NCBI GenBank assembly: GCA_021229015.1
Contig: CM037789.1
Span: 33,678,346-33,742,345 of the forward strand
Length of the DNA stretch: 64,000 bases
Direction: 5' to 3'
Origin: Solen grandis
Lineage: Eukaryota; Mollusca; Bivalvia; Adapedonta; Solenidae
This document shows positions 11,259 through 24,007 of the stretch, piece by piece (the first letter of the stretch is position 1; each line of letters begins with the position of its first letter). Under the pieces are notes generated by a model. It was not told the origin of the DNA, did not search any database, and saw only the letters and a list, made by a program, of their open reading frames with translations. A program made the translations under genes and the position numbers.

Positions 11259-11634
11259 GTTGATACTTCACGATAGTGTTGTCTATTTGCTAAACATCTT
11301 TTTTTGTGTCCATCTGTCAACATATTCTTCCTCTCGTTTCTATACCATGGCATCTAATGCCAATTAACTTTGGTCGAACATGTTCTAGAAAAATGCGTTG
11401 AATATAATGTATAAGCAACTAAGATATTAATGCAATCCATTTACCGTTATTAAGAAATAGCGTTCACAATATCAGACCAATATATTTTCAATATTATTGG
11501 AAATTATTCCTGTCCTTAACTGACTGGTTTGGTTGTATGACCACTTTCTATTCTTGGCCCTCACTGCACTTGGTTGCTCTAAATTCCAATCGTGTAACTT
11601 CGTTTTCTCCGGAATCCTCCGTATGAGTCGCTGA

Positions 11635-11642
11635 TGACGTCA
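11635..11642. promoter_or_regulatory. Isolated perfect CRE site upstream of the 188-aa ORF
   Basis: TGACGTCA sits about 380 bases before the ATG of the minus-strand membrane protein, away from the repeat arrays that carry this motif elsewhere. CREB/ATF factors bind this palindrome. A promoter role is inference from position only. Confidence 0.3.
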
Positions 11643-11845
11643 GAGAGTCTTAATAAGTGGATAACTATGGCGACAAATAGATTTGTAATGTAGTTTTAAT
11701 TAAAAATCACACACAATACATCTCTAGTAATTCGACTATTTCTGTCTAATGAGGCTTTAGAACTATATCAATATCTGGTTTTATCATTCGATATTTGAAA
11801 TGACGTCTAGAAGCGTTATGAGAAAATACACAGTGTCATGTTTGA

Positions 11846-11971
11846 CTAGTTTGAAAATAGCTCTACTGAAACAAAGCGATCATGCAAGCAATGCTGGCGT
11901 ATCCGTTTGGTATTCAGATGTATTTCACGCTTCTTTCCGTTAACGTCTTTGATCAGGACAGCAACCACATC
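11846..11971 (-). CDS. Candidate terminal exon, unknown protein
   Basis: On the minus strand a pyrimidine-rich stretch ending in CTATTTGCAG precedes an open phase-0 frame of 41 codons (DVVAVLIKDVNGKKREIHLN ... FVSVELFSN) that ends in TAG. The acceptor and the protein-like composition support an exon. No partner exon in the right phase was found within 1 kb. It could belong to a gene spanning the 13012 exon or to another gene, and no domain is recognised. Confidence 0.3.
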   Translation of the reverse strand, partial: DVVAVLIKDVNGKKREIHLNTKRIRQHCLHDRFVSVELFSN

Positions 11972-12344
11972 CTGCAAATAGATACACAAGAGAAGATCAT
12001 GCAGTCTTAGAACATATTTTGAAATATTTAAACACACATTTCAGTTTTAAAATGTGTTTGAATAACAGAATCGATACGCAGCGAACTACTTTTTACCGTC
12101 TTAATGCAAATGTTTATTCTAAATGTATCTTTATCTTCTCGATTATTGGTTCCCTGCTCGCCTGTGTGAGAAGGCGGGGTGGTCGTCTGTCCAAGCACCC
12201 ACATAACGGGCACCTAGTCCATGCACTGTCCGCCATTCTTCGAAACGTTTATATGTAAAAGAAATGCTTTTCACAATCGAGTAAATTCAATAAAGTTTGG
12301 TAAAAGAAAGTATGCTCTCATGCCATCGTTTAATTCAAAACTTT

Positions 12345-12545
12345 GTATATACTTCTTTCTCTTAATTTTCGTGAGTGACAAATTTTCGATGATTTCGTGA
12401 ACGTCTTCATCTACGAAAATTAATCCCCACGAAAACTGTTCACTTTTTCTAGAACATGGATCCACGAATATATGTACCATCGAAATTGACTTCATAAGAG
12501 AGTCCACGAAATTTGATGTCAACGAAAATTAATGATTTTACAGGA
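12345..12545. repeat. Probable dispersed repeat (CACGAAAATTAATG type)
   Basis: Repeated CACGAAA / TTTTCGTGA strings in both orientations end in AACGAAAATTAATGATTTTACAG. It is reminiscent of a common molluscan interspersed repeat. Only one copy is in the window, so the boundaries are uncertain. Confidence 0.35.
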
Positions 12546-13011
12546 TATATTTTGACATAAATATTCGAGTTTTTTACGAACAATATAGTGTACCTTTATT
12601 TCGAGTTCGAAAGTATGGATAAGATAGTGGGTTGTTTCCACCCCATTGTCAATTAAGTGACTTTCTGTGCGGTTTATGGTATGAAATGGTAAGCTCATCA
12701 GTTGTGTTCACCTTATCCCCGAGGATTCTAAAAACGTCTCATGAATAAAACTTCGATGTTTCATGTCATTTTTTCATAGGTTGGTCCCCCCTTTAAATAT
12801 GAATTTTCTTAAGCGATAAAATACAAGTAGGACATGGAAAGTGTATCAACCTATTGCTGAAATATACCTTATTTTATTTTTAACTAATCAAAAATTGTTT
12901 GAAAAACGTGAAATAAAATCTTCGACATATGAGGCGTTTTTAAATCTTTGAGTAAACATATGTGCCGGTAATATATGATAACATATTTTATACTGTGCAA
13001 GCTCAACATAC

Positions 13012-13144
13012 CTGTATACAATTACTTTACTCTGATACTGTGCAAAAGTTCCATAACAGTCAATCATACGTACCCCTCTACCATGATTAAAAATTTCCCT
13101 CATGTCTACATTCCACATAAAATCCGCACCGGTGTTTTTGTTTT
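13012..13144 (-). CDS. Candidate internal exon with canonical donor
   Basis: A minus-strand frame encodes WNVDMREIFNHGRGVRMIDC and then YGTFAQYQSKVIVY. It is followed by CAG|GTATGT, a near-consensus donor whose intron begins at 13011. The composition is clearly more protein-like than its surroundings. The acceptor side is unclear because the sequence above is A-rich. The exon ends in phase 2, which does not fit the 11846 exon directly, so an extra exon would be needed between them. The family is not recognised. Confidence 0.35.
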
Positions 13145-13941
13145 TATTATCTTTTTTTTTCCAAATAAGTTTAAATATTATCGCTTCCACTAACCTCAGG
13201 TTTAACTCTTTTCTGTGTCACGCTTAAATGTTAACTGCAAACATTCGTATGCAGTTATTAAAAAAACAGTGTTGCGTTGTTTCACTACACCTGTAAGTCT
13301 GGAACAGATGTTAAATGTGGCATATCGGTAAACAACGTCTTCTGAACCGGGCCACCACTCGTAAGTGACGTTATCTGTTCAGCTGAATTCAATAATTGAT
13401 TTTATGATGTAGAAAAGAACAAAGTTAAGCCAATAATCTTTATTTGGTATTTTGCAATTAGTTTTAATGAGCATAAAAGAGGAAGAAGCGGGAAGAAAAT
13501 CATTGAATACAATCGACATTTGTTGCTGTGTTCAACTTTATCATAGGTAATCATTTAACATATCCTCACATAAGTAAAATAATACAATATTGCATGCTAT
13601 CTAAATAGAATACTGAAGGAAAATTATTATCGAAATTTAATCTATTGAGTAAAAAGGAAATCTTGATTTTTTTAAAAAAAAAAAAATTTATTAAATTAAA
13701 TACATACTAATGTATATTTGTTTGTTTCTTTTTCAGCCTAAGAGAATTCGAAGTAAGTGTGAATACAATATTTAACTTAAAAAAAACTCAGTGCAACCAG
13801 GCTAAACATTGCGCAGCCGAACTTTACATTTTCTAGATGTACTTGACAAAGTTGTAACGCAGCTGAATTTAACCTAGATGTATCAAACATAACTGTAGCA
13901 GCATTAAATATGTTAGTAATGTTCTGAGCATAATTATGTCA

Positions 13942-14963
13942 GTATTAACTGAGGTGCAGTAGTCTTAATGAGTTGCAGTAGTATTAACTGAGGTGCAGTA
14001 GTATTAACTGAGGTGCAGTAGTATTTACTGAGGTGCAGAAGTATTAACTGAGGTGCAGTAGTATTAACTGAGGTGCAGTAGTATTGACTGAGGTGCAGTA
14101 GTATTGACTGAGGTGCAGTAGTATTGACTGAAGTGCAGTAGTATTAACTGAGGTGCAGTAGTATTGACTGAGGTACAGTAGTATTAACTGAGTTGCAGTA
14201 GTATTGACTGAGGTGCAGTAGTATTAACTGAGGTGCAGTAGTATTGACTGAGGTGCAGTAGTATTAACTGAGTTGCAGTAGTATTGACTGAGGTGCAGTA
14301 GTACTAACTGAGTTGCAGTAGTATTGACTGAGGTGCAGTAGTATTGACTGAGGTGCAGTAGTATTAACTGAGGTGCAGTAGTATTAACTGAGGTGCAGTA
14401 GTATTAACTGAGTGCAGTAGTATGACTGAGGTGCAGTAGTATTGACTGAAGTGCAGTAGTATTAACGGAGGTGCAGTAGTATTAACTGAGGTACAGTAGT
14501 ATTAACTGAGGTGCAGTAGTATTAACTGAGGTGCAGTAGTATTAACTGAGGTGCAGTAGTATTAACTGAGGTGCAGTAGTATTGACTGAGGTTCAGTAGT
14601 ATTGACTGAGGTGCAGTAGTATTGACTGAGGTGCAGTAGTATTAACTGAGGTGCAGTAGTATTAACTGAGGTACAGTAGTATTAACTGAGTTGCAGTAGT
14701 ATTGACTGAGGTGCAGTAGTATTAACTGAGGTGCAGTAGTATTAACTGAGGTGCAGTAGTATTAACTGAGGTGCAGTAGTATTAACTGAGGTGCAGTAGT
14801 ATTAACTGAGGTGCAGTAGTATTGACTGAGGTGCAGTAATATTGACTGAGGTGCAGTAGTATTGACTGAGGTGCAGTAGTATTAACTGAGGTGCAGTAGT
14901 ATTAACTGAGGTACAGTAGTATTAACTGAGTTGCAGTAGTATTGACTGAGGTGCAGTAGTATT
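13942..14963. repeat. 20-bp satellite array
   Basis: About 50 head-to-tail copies of GTATTAACTGAGGTGCAGTA occur with A/G and G/T variants (TTGAC, AGTTG, GTACAG). The array runs into an assembly gap, so its true length is unknown. A higher-order period of 240 bp (12 units) is visible: 14641-14720 equals 14881-14960. Confidence 0.95.
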
Positions 14964-15063
14964 NNNNNNNNNNNNNNNNNNNNNNNNNNNNNNNNNNNNN
15001 NNNNNNNNNNNNNNNNNNNNNNNNNNNNNNNNNNNNNNNNNNNNNNNNNNNNNNNNNNNNNNN
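14964..15063. other. Assembly gap (100 N)
   Basis: Exactly 100 N, a placeholder size. It falls at the end of the satellite. Confidence 0.99.
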
Positions 15064-17540
15064 GACCTAAGATAAAGTAAGAGAACCTATGACAGTAAAA
15101 TGTAAACATCGTGTACATTGGTTGAATTTTAAGCCGATCAAGTACGATCAGTATTTTATCTACAATAATGGCACTATGAGTTATCATGTGTTCTAAAAGG
15201 CCAAAAAAGAAAAGAACGTAATTTCAGTGATTTAAATTCAAAGCGATTTTATTTCAAATTATAAAACTCGACCGTAGGTAAATAAATCACCGACCGTTTG
15301 AAATGGAAATATTACCAGTAAAGCCAGTGCTACAGTTATCGGCACCTTAACAGCAAATGTCACACTGACATAAAACTATGTTGAATATGCATGTAAACAA
15401 TATTGTATTTTATTTTAACACCTTTGATTGCCTGTTTGATTATACTCGGCCGGTTCATTGTAATTTTTGCATGCCATGAAATTTTGATGCAAACAATGTC
15501 ACACATATGTGATAGTTATCGGCAGTGTGAGACAGTTATTGGCACCTTAAATTGTAAACAGTATTTAGCATTTTAATAAAGGTAGATGTGTATATTTGGT
15601 AAACGATTTTGATATGCATGGGTTTGTTTAGTTACCATGTCTTCTTCTGCTGTTTTGAATAACTTATTCTGTCTAGAATTTTGTAGTCTTGAATGGTCAT
15701 ATATGTATTCATTCATGTACATCTTTGATATTTTTTCTTTTTTCATTTTCTTAAGTACGGGATTCCTAAAAACTCCAAATGTCTCCCTAACAATCAAACT
15801 GGCCAGTAATGTCATTATCTTAAGATATATAAAAAATTAATTAAGTCTCATTATACTGTTATGTAAACGGTCATAAATGCTGATAACTGTCACATGCTTA
15901 AGATTCATGCTTCATTAATACGGTACCCAATAATATAAAGATGGAAACAAGTGCAATAATTTGGTGGTCTGGTTTGGTTTGTAGCACATTTAAAGCTTAG
16001 TGGCATTAACCAGAATCAGATGAATTTTACCCATGTCAATGTTACAAAAACACAGTTTCAACAGACACCATAACTGATGACATAAGCAAAAAATAGCAAC
16101 AAATGGATGCAGTCTAACCTTCTTTTACACTGGTGTTTATGAATAAAAAAAGACCTGTAAGCCAAATAGTGCATGTCTTGGAATTTTTCTGTGATTGTGT
16201 GATGCAAAAACAGGATATTATGCATTTCACTGCAATTGACCAATGAAAATATAAAAAAAAACATGCTGATAACTGTAACCTGCCGATAATTGTCTAGTCA
16301 ATATTTCTTTTATAATACCGTATCTTGTATGAGTGTATGTATTTCTTTTTCTTATTTTTTATTTTTATTTATTAATTTATTTTATTTCTTTTTTGTGAAT
16401 GTACCAATACTCAGTGGTAGTGTTCATTGACTACGGATTCGAATATATCATGTTCAATCCCCAATGCGAGAGTGACATTTTAAGGGCTTAGTTCCTAATG
16501 GTACTAAGGTACCGTCCCAATGTATAATTTGTTTCCGAAATGAGGTGCAGTGTTTCCTAAGGCAATGTATATAATTCTGCTCTCACGTAAATGAGATTGA
16601 TAAAGTCATCCCAGAGATTCAAGTCGTACATAATGCCACTTTCCAAGCAAGTTCCAGACCAGCAGAGTTGCATAAGCAACACCAAAATATTGCATGTATC
16701 TCTAAGGGAGAAGATCTCCCTATATACAATTAATCATATTATTGTGGCTAGACCAACTGAGACCAGGAATAGGAGCTCATATTGTACAAACTAAATGTTT
16801 AGACCAACTTGGACTAGCTGATGCAATTTTTCTTACATAAGTATTATTTCAAAGCTATTCTCTGTCTTATGCCATGGGGAACACTGAAGAAAATAAAACA
16901 AAACACAGATTGCCTGTAATAACAATTTTAATGTAAGGTTAAAGCTCTATTACTAATAAATTTTCCCATAGTTCTATAAAATATCAACATCAAGAAGAAT
17001 AGATAGATAAAAAAATAGAGAGAGAACATATACAACAAAATCTGAAATATTTGAAGTAATGCTTAATTTGTGTTGTTGTTGTTTTTTTCTTTACTTTTCT
17101 TTCCAATAATATTGTTTTTAAAGTTTTCATTACAACAATTATAGAATTTGAAATTATTAACTGACAGTGAAAATGTTTTTCCAACACACACACATACGCA
17201 CAGTACCGTAAACAATTCAAGGAGCACATAGCTATAAGGCTGAAATACTGTTGCAGTGAGGGTAAATTTAAGCACAACTTTATATGGCATAAAACAATTC
17301 CTTGAGGCAGAAAAAAGACAAGCTGATTTAAAATACTTAACCAAACTTGGATTACAAAATTGTATATGTGTTATCTCAACCATTTTGTTATTAACATGAA
17401 CTGTGGTGAACACTTTCTAAGTAAATGGACTTGGTAACATTTTCTCTCTAGTAGCATCTACATGAACATTGTCAGAAATATACAACAAGAAACTGATTAT
17501 TTTGCTTCACAGAAACATTTCAATGACTGTCCAAATGACT
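15064..17540. other. AT-rich DNA without supported gene
   Basis: Recurrent short strings such as TTATCGGCACCTTAA (15337 and a variant at 15535) and GCTGATAACTGT (15880, 16264) hint at an old repeat. The open frames 15573-15815, 16058-16264 and 16990-17413 are low in complexity, and I leave them out. Confidence 0.45.
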
Positions 17541-17556
17541 GTATTAAGATGTAATT

Positions 17557-18506
17557 TTGGTCATGTTATTGGTAAAACACACATTTCCTTTGTATAAATT
17601 TGCAGTTTTTATTTTTATTTTTGTTTATGCTTGAAAATTCAGGTTTCGATAACATGCATCCTGTAAATATGCAATTTACTATATAAAAGTTGTTATTCAG
17701 TCTAGTGACCATCTGTTTGATTATGTTTATGTCTTTATCCCCTGTTACAAAAACACCATTTCTTTTAATTTATTACCTAGTTTTTTTGACTTGACTATTT
17801 GAGTTTACCGTCGCTTCGACAGTATTTCAGTCATGTAGCGACGTCTAGCTAGTTACAGGTAGAGGAAGACCCCGAATGCACGGAGGCATCCGAGTAGAAC
17901 CACCGACCTACCCCAAGCCAGCTGGTAGGCTTCCTCACATGAAAATCCGAATGACCTTGTTGGGATTCGAACCCACGCGGTGAGGGGATGAGTGAGTGTT
18001 AAATTCAGCCTAGTCTTTTTAAATGAAATAAAGTCTCTGGTCTTACATAATTTACAGAGAAGTCAATTGTTAACAAGTTTGGTTTATATGGCTTATCCTC
18101 TCCAAGTGGTTGTATTCTTTATATATCCATAAAGTGTGAGGATTAATTGAATTGATTCATTTATGTCCTACAAAATGCAGGACTTTTTTGTAAGGGGAAG
18201 GGGGTCTCTAGGTTTGTCTAGCCATCGATTCTATAACCTATCAAGGACCATATTTGTACTATCGAGCTACATACATTCACGAGATATTTTACATCGAGCG
18301 TGACGTAACATGACAGGAAAACACCAAAATTCGCAAAATTTATTGATCCTTGTTTCCAGTTTTTCTTAAATGTAAGGAAAAGGATAAAAACATTCAATTA
18401 ATAAAAAGGTACCAAATTAATACCATTTTATATTTCTTTTATCTATTTTTTTTCCAAACCACCCGTTAAATCTACCGACAACTGTAAGCTTGCAGACGAT
18501 AATAGA
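17557..18506 (+). repeat. Duplicated block, left part, copy 1
   Basis: This block is nearly identical in direct orientation to 43741-44688, including the embedded SINE. Before it, GTATTAAGATGTAATT (17541-17556) matches 23992-24007, the left flank of the large composite insertion. This copy is therefore the empty site of that insertion. Confidence 0.9.
17788..18008 (-). mobile_element. SINE family A, head-truncated
   Basis: It runs from GACTTGACTATTTGAGTTTA to the B box (GGATTCGAACCCACGCGG near 17962). The A-box part of the head is replaced by unrelated sequence. The same truncated SINE sits in the duplicated block at 43958, so it predates the duplication. Confidence 0.8.
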
Positions 18507-19446
18507 TTTTTGTAATCCAACAGCTGCCAAGCGTTCAGTGAAGGCAACCATTAGCAATTGCAATTTGGTACCCTGATTACACTTTGCAATATAACAAGGG
18601 TGCAACCGCTCACTTTATCGATTATTGGATTCACTGAACAAAGAACAGTTCTTAAAATAATGCATGTTTGATGCACTTCTCAACATAACTATATAGGATG
18701 TCATTTAGTTGTTGATAAAGCAAAATTAACACTTGACAATTACCACAATACAGCAGGCCCATATATTCCTTGCAGGTTTTTTTACTCACAAAATTGGCCA
18801 TGTACCCACAAAATTGTAGGGCTCTCTAAATGAAGTGGTACAAACGTCTGGATAAAAAAACAGATGTATGTCCACTATGAGTATGATGTTTCTTGTTCTC
18901 ATTTGGATCATCTTAAATGTTACACACCAATATGTGCTGTTACGAAGAACAGATAACTTCATTACAACTTTTGTTTATACATATTATCTCTTAATGTCCA
19001 ACATACACGCGACAGACTTATTTTGAGGTCAATAGTGACAAGTGAAGACGTCATTATGGAAATAGTTAGACTGTTGTTTGTTTTGGACTTTTTATATTGT
19101 TTTCAATTACCATTGACCACTTATTACATTTGAAAGGAACATATTGATGCATCAGGGAGTATATTTAATCTAAAGGTGAGGATTGTAGTCTCGTCTTCTT
19201 GTGAACTCGATACTCTAGGAAAAGTCCAATAGCACGTACTATCAAAAGAGACTACTAGAGGCAGTAATAAATCCATGCCAAGTCAAGACAATATAATCTG
19301 CGCTCACTTCGAGGCATTGACTTTTATATATTACTGTTATTAAACTGCTTTTTCATTGATTTTTCAAGTTGACGATTTGTATCTGAATTCTGAATATTTT
19401 AAGATCTCAAAACATCTTTGAAAAAATAAATTCTAAGCTTTAATGA
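18507..19446. other. 940-bp segment missing from the second block copy
   Basis: In the paralogous block this interval is replaced by the LINE (44689-49964). It holds no recognised gene or repeat. The frame 18417-18605 is not supported. Confidence 0.6.
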
Positions 19447-20140
19447 ATCGGGTTGCTTGCAAGGTACGTTAACCAAGTTTTAAAACCTGTTGCCACGGAG
19501 GTCTAGGTTTTCACATCTCTGCCGTTGCCTGCGAATTTAAGGAGAAGTCATCAGATACACATTATATGTGTCTAGTTTCATTTTAATGACGATTGAAGAC
19601 CTGCATATTTTGAATCGTGTTTTTTATTTTCATCAGTTAATGCAAGTAATTGATCCATAAAGTGTTTCTTTTGAACATATTACTGTTTTTTAATTTTACA
19701 ATTATAACAGTAGTTGCTCCCTGTTTTGATTATGCGGCTCCATTTGCAAAATGAAAACCTATTCCATACTGACGCCACGTTTCTAAAAACAAAATATATG
19801 CGAGTATCATACAACGCAATTTCTGGTATCCGACTTTCCGAAAACGGGGTCGGGTAATAAACTAATAAATTGGAAGGGGGCGTAACTACATTTTCAAGAA
19901 CATTTCATATAAATTATCATTCCTGAAAGGGGATTTCCACAGAGAGCTGAAAACGAAACCTCTTCTGAATACTCTTTGTAATAAATCTTTTCAAATGAGA
20001 TGTAATTACTTGATATCAATGTGTTCAAGGTAAGGATGTGCTTTTTATGATGTAGACTAAAAGAAGCATCAGCCTTTTTTGTCTATTTAAGGTTAGTAAG
20101 GAAGTCTGGCATCTGACATTTTTACTTAAATCAGCATTGA
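19447..20140 (+). repeat. Duplicated block, right part, copy 1
   Basis: Matches 49963-50645 in direct orientation, starting at ATCGGGTTGCTTGCAAGG, with scattered substitutions and small indels. Homology fades near 20140. Confidence 0.9.
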
Positions 20141-20159
20141 TGGGTAACATGGCGTGTTA

Positions 20160-20930
20160 GACCTTAACCAAGTTTGTTTAACTCATGTCCGTGGGGTCGA
20201 TATTGGCCCCGCCCCAGGAGTCACTTGATTTTACATAGATTTATATAGGAAAATAAAGAAAAATCTTCTTGTCAGAAACTGCAAGGCCTAGAACTTAGAT
20301 ATTTGGTGACATTGTCTTATGGACAGGACCTTTACTAAGTTTGTTCAAATCATTACCCTGGGGTCGATATTGGCCCCGCCCAAGGGGTCACTTGATTTTA
20401 CATTGACGTATTGCAAAAAATAGAAAAATCTTCTTGTCAGAAACCACAAGGCTTGGTGTTAAAATATTTGGTGTTTAAGAAGGCCTAGTAGACTTCTACC
20501 AAGTTTGTTTAAAACAAGGCCAGGGGCCAAATTGGTCTGCTTTAGGAGTCACTTGATTTTACAAAGATTTGTATAGGAAAACATTCAAAAGATCTTCTCA
20601 GCAACCACAAAGCCTTGAGTTTCCTTGTTTTAAAGGCCCTGTGGTCAAAATTGGTCCCATCTTTAGGGTTTTTATAGACTTACATAGGGAAAAACTAGAA
20701 AAATCTTCTTATCAGAAACCACAAGGATTAGAGTTGAGATATTTGGTGAGTAACATGGCCTAATGAACATCTACCAATTTAGATCAAATCATCGCCCTGG
20801 GGTTCAAATTGGCCCCACCCTAGGGGTCACTTGATTATAGGAAAACTGTCAAAAGATCTCTGAATTCTCAAAGCCTGGAGTTAAGATGTCCCATGCGTCA
20901 CTTGATTTTATATAGACTTATTAGAGCTAT
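20160..20930 (+). repeat. Degenerate ~170-bp tandem repeat, type 1
   Basis: Recurring blocks are GGGTCGATATTGGCCCCGCC, GTCACTTGATTTTACATAGA, AAATCTTCTTGTCAGAAACC and TAGATATTTGGTG. Spacing between equivalent blocks is around 165-170 bases where units are intact. The same repeat returns at 22560-23230. Confidence 0.75.
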
Positions 20931-21399
20931 GACCTTCAAAGTTTGGATGGCAGGTAGAATTTTGTGTTGAATATAGATGATCTTGCTGTATTTCTGCATG
21001 GATTATGTATTATGACTCATAATACAATAATTGACATTGGGGGCAATGTTACTCGGGTTAGTGATTCAGGACCATCATGGCTCTCTTGTTTTTATGAAAC
21101 TAGAATCTGGTTGCTGATGGAGGTAACCGGGTAACATCAATTGACTTGAATGGTTTTGAATAAGCTTATGTACTCTGATGAGTGACCTAGAGACATATGG
21201 CCCTCTTGTTCTTCTATAATATACACAAACTTGTTTGTCTGTTAACTTTAAATTTGGTTGCTGCTGAGGGTAACCAGGTAAAATCAACTGACCTGAGAAT
21301 TGTTTAATATCGGCTCATTCTACCCAGTTGAGTGTTCTTAGGCCTGGCACTATGACCAACTTATTTTGTTTAGAAGGGGAGATGGATTTTGAGCTCAAC

Positions 21400-22440
21400 T
21401 GAGCACAACATGCTCATGGTGAGCTATTAGGATCATCCTGAGCTGTGCGTCGTCCGTTGTGCGTCGTAAGCAATTTACTTTAAACGACATCTCCTATGAA
21501 ACCGTTGGACAGAATTTGGTAAACTTGATACTTGGGTGAATCTTCACAAAAGTTGCTAAAATAAACTTGATCCATGTAGAAATCTGCTTACCATGGCAAG
21601 AGGAAGAAGAGAAATGAAAATTTGAAAGTCATCTCCTTCAAAACTACCGGCCAGATTTCAAAATATTTTAGTACAGATGGGTAACAATCTTCCAAGATTG
21701 CTAAAATTATTCTGATACGGAAAAAACATGACTGCCAGGTACGAGGCTAATTTGCCTTATATGTATATAGTGAAATCTTTAAACGACATCTCCTCTTAAA
21801 CCACGGGACAGAATTAGATTAAACTTAGCAAGGATGATCCTTAGGTGAGCCTTCACAAAAGTTGCTAAATTTATTCGGATCCATTAAAAAAAAACATGTC
21901 CCTAGGGGCGGGGCAAATTTGCCTAATATGTATATAATGAAATCTTTAAACAACATCTTCTCTGAAACAGTTGGACGGATTTTGATTAAACTTGGCAGAA
22001 ATGATCCTTAGGTAAACCTCCACAAAAGTTACCAAATTTATTCCGATTTGTAAAATCTCATGGCCGCCAGGGGCAGGGCAAATTTTCGATATATGTATAT
22101 AGTGAAATCTTTAAACGACAGCTCTTCTGAAAACATTGGACATAATTGCATTAAATTTGGCAGGGATGATCCTTGGGTGAGCCTACACAAAACTTGCTAA
22201 AATTATATCGATCCGTTAAAAAAAAACATGGCCGCCTGGCGCGGGGCATATTTGCTTTATTTGTATATAGTGAAACTTTTAAACAACATCTCCTTTGAAA
22301 CAACAGAATTTGAATGAATTTGGCAGGGATGATCCTTGGTTGAACCTACACAAAAGTTGCTAAAATTATTCTGATCCGTGAAGAAACATGGCCGCAGATG
22401 TTCCTTGACCAAAAAAAAATTGGTGGTTCAGGTAATGTGG
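21400..22440 (+). repeat. Degenerate ~165-bp tandem repeat, type 2, with CGTCCGTTGTGCGTCG leader
   Basis: It starts GAGCTCAACTGAGCACAACA then a GTGCGTCGTCCGTTGTGCGTCG-like leader. Units carry CACAAAAGTTGCTAAA, CATGGCCGCC and TCTTTAAACGACATCTCC. Equivalent positions 21838, 22009, 22172 and 22335 give periods of 163-171 bases. An inverted relative of the leader ends the repeat at about 40500-41440. Confidence 0.75.
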
Positions 22441-23250
22441 CTTAAAAATAGGGTAGGTAGGTAGGGATTGTGATCCCCTTTCGTCCGTCGTCCGTGCGTC
22501 CGTCCGGTGTCAACAATTTTCTTTAAACAACATTTACTTCTAAACCACTGGGCCAAATTGAATGAAAGTTGCCTGTGATGTTCCTGGCATGAATGGTTCC
22601 GGTTTGTTGCGTATCTGGGTCACAGGAGCTAAAAATGGATTTTAAAGTGAAATTTTAAAAAAAATCTTCTTCTCTGAAACCATAAGGCCTAGAGCTTAGA
22701 TTTAGTGTGTGGCAGTGTCTTATGGACCAAGGTTGTTTAAATCATAGCCCTGTGGTCAAAATTGGCTCCGCCCCAGGGGTCAAATGATTTCACATAGAAT
22801 ACATAGGAAAAACTAGAAAAAAATTCTTGTCAGATTTAACCACAAGGCCTGGAGTTTAGATATTTGGTGTTTAACATAGCTTAGTAGACTTGGCCCTTGG
22901 GTCAAAATTGACCCTTCTCTTAGAGTCACTTGATTTTATATAGACTTACTTAGAAAAAAAACTAGAAAAATCTTCTTGTCAGAAACCACAACGCCTAGAG
23001 TTTAGATATTTGGTGTGTGGCATTGTCTTATAGATAATTACCTTTAAAAATTGGCCCGCCCTTTTAAAAAAACTAGAAAAATCTTGTCAAATCCGCAAGG
23101 CCTGAAGTTTAGATATTTGGTGTGTGGCAGTGTCTTATGAACCATCACCAAGTTTATTGAAATCATGACCCTGGGTTCGAAATTGGCCCCGACCCATGGG
23201 TCACTTGACTTTACATAGACTTATATACAAAGAACTAGAAAAATCACCCA
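22441..23250 (+). repeat. Second leader plus type-1 tandem repeats
   Basis: AAAATAGGGTAGGTAGGTAG is followed by CGTCCGTCGTCCGTGCGTCC and then four diverged type-1 units (TTAGATATTTGGTGTGTGGC and variants at about 22849, 22993 and 23101). Confidence 0.7.
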
Positions 23251-23827
23251 AGGGCAGGTAACTGTAGTCTTAGTCTACATGCATGGATTACCTCCCTCGA
23301 TAAATTCAACTATGTGGTATGTAAAAGAACAGATAACACTTGCAAAAACAAAGGCCCTCTGGGTAATGCGTGACAGAAAAAATATTAAGTTTACGAAATA
23401 ACGTGCCTTTGATAGGTGAAATATTGACTTTGACATTACAATTAGAATATATATATATAGCTAGAACGAATAGTTTTACATGATAAACGCACTAGAAATG
23501 TATTTTTTTTCTTAACAGAACATTTTATGTTACAATAAAAATGAGATTTTCAATGACGCTGAAAAAATTTGGTTACTCGTGCGATCTTGCCCGTGTCAAA
23601 ATCATTCGTCTGCTTTGTTTATAGCGAGCACAGCTCGAGATGGGCAACATATATAATTATGTGTTAGTCACTGTGACATTTATGATTAAAAAACATGCAT
23701 AAACCGCTTAGGTTCTTCTCGAAAATCTTTCGGATCTGATCGTACCTACTAGTATATTTTGCTTTATCATTATGATAAATCTTATGTATCTACATGTACT
23801 GTAGATTTTTTTTTTTTTTCAAATAAG

Positions 23828-23871
<44 letters not shown>

Positions 23872-24007
23872 TCTCCATATCTTCCTTTTTACATAGGTGA
23901 CAAAATTCCACTCATAAAATTTATACTTCAACTCTGAAATAATCATGGTTATTTTGTATGTTGGTAATTTATATGCATGGGCTTGGTTAAAGTATTAAGA
24001 TGTAATT
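23251..24007. other. Unique DNA with a (CT)n microsatellite
   Basis: (CT)n at about 23829-23879. The last 16 bases, GTATTAAGATGTAATT, are the left flank of the composite insertion. Nothing else is recognised. Confidence 0.6.

Noticed and set aside
13942..14963. CRISPR-like regular array
   Set aside because: The repeats are contiguous 20-mers without unique spacers, in a eukaryotic context.
17063..17413. 116-aa ORF
   Set aside because: Low-complexity frame rich in F, V and C, ending in a K/N-rich run from simple sequence; it overlaps another frame on the same strand.
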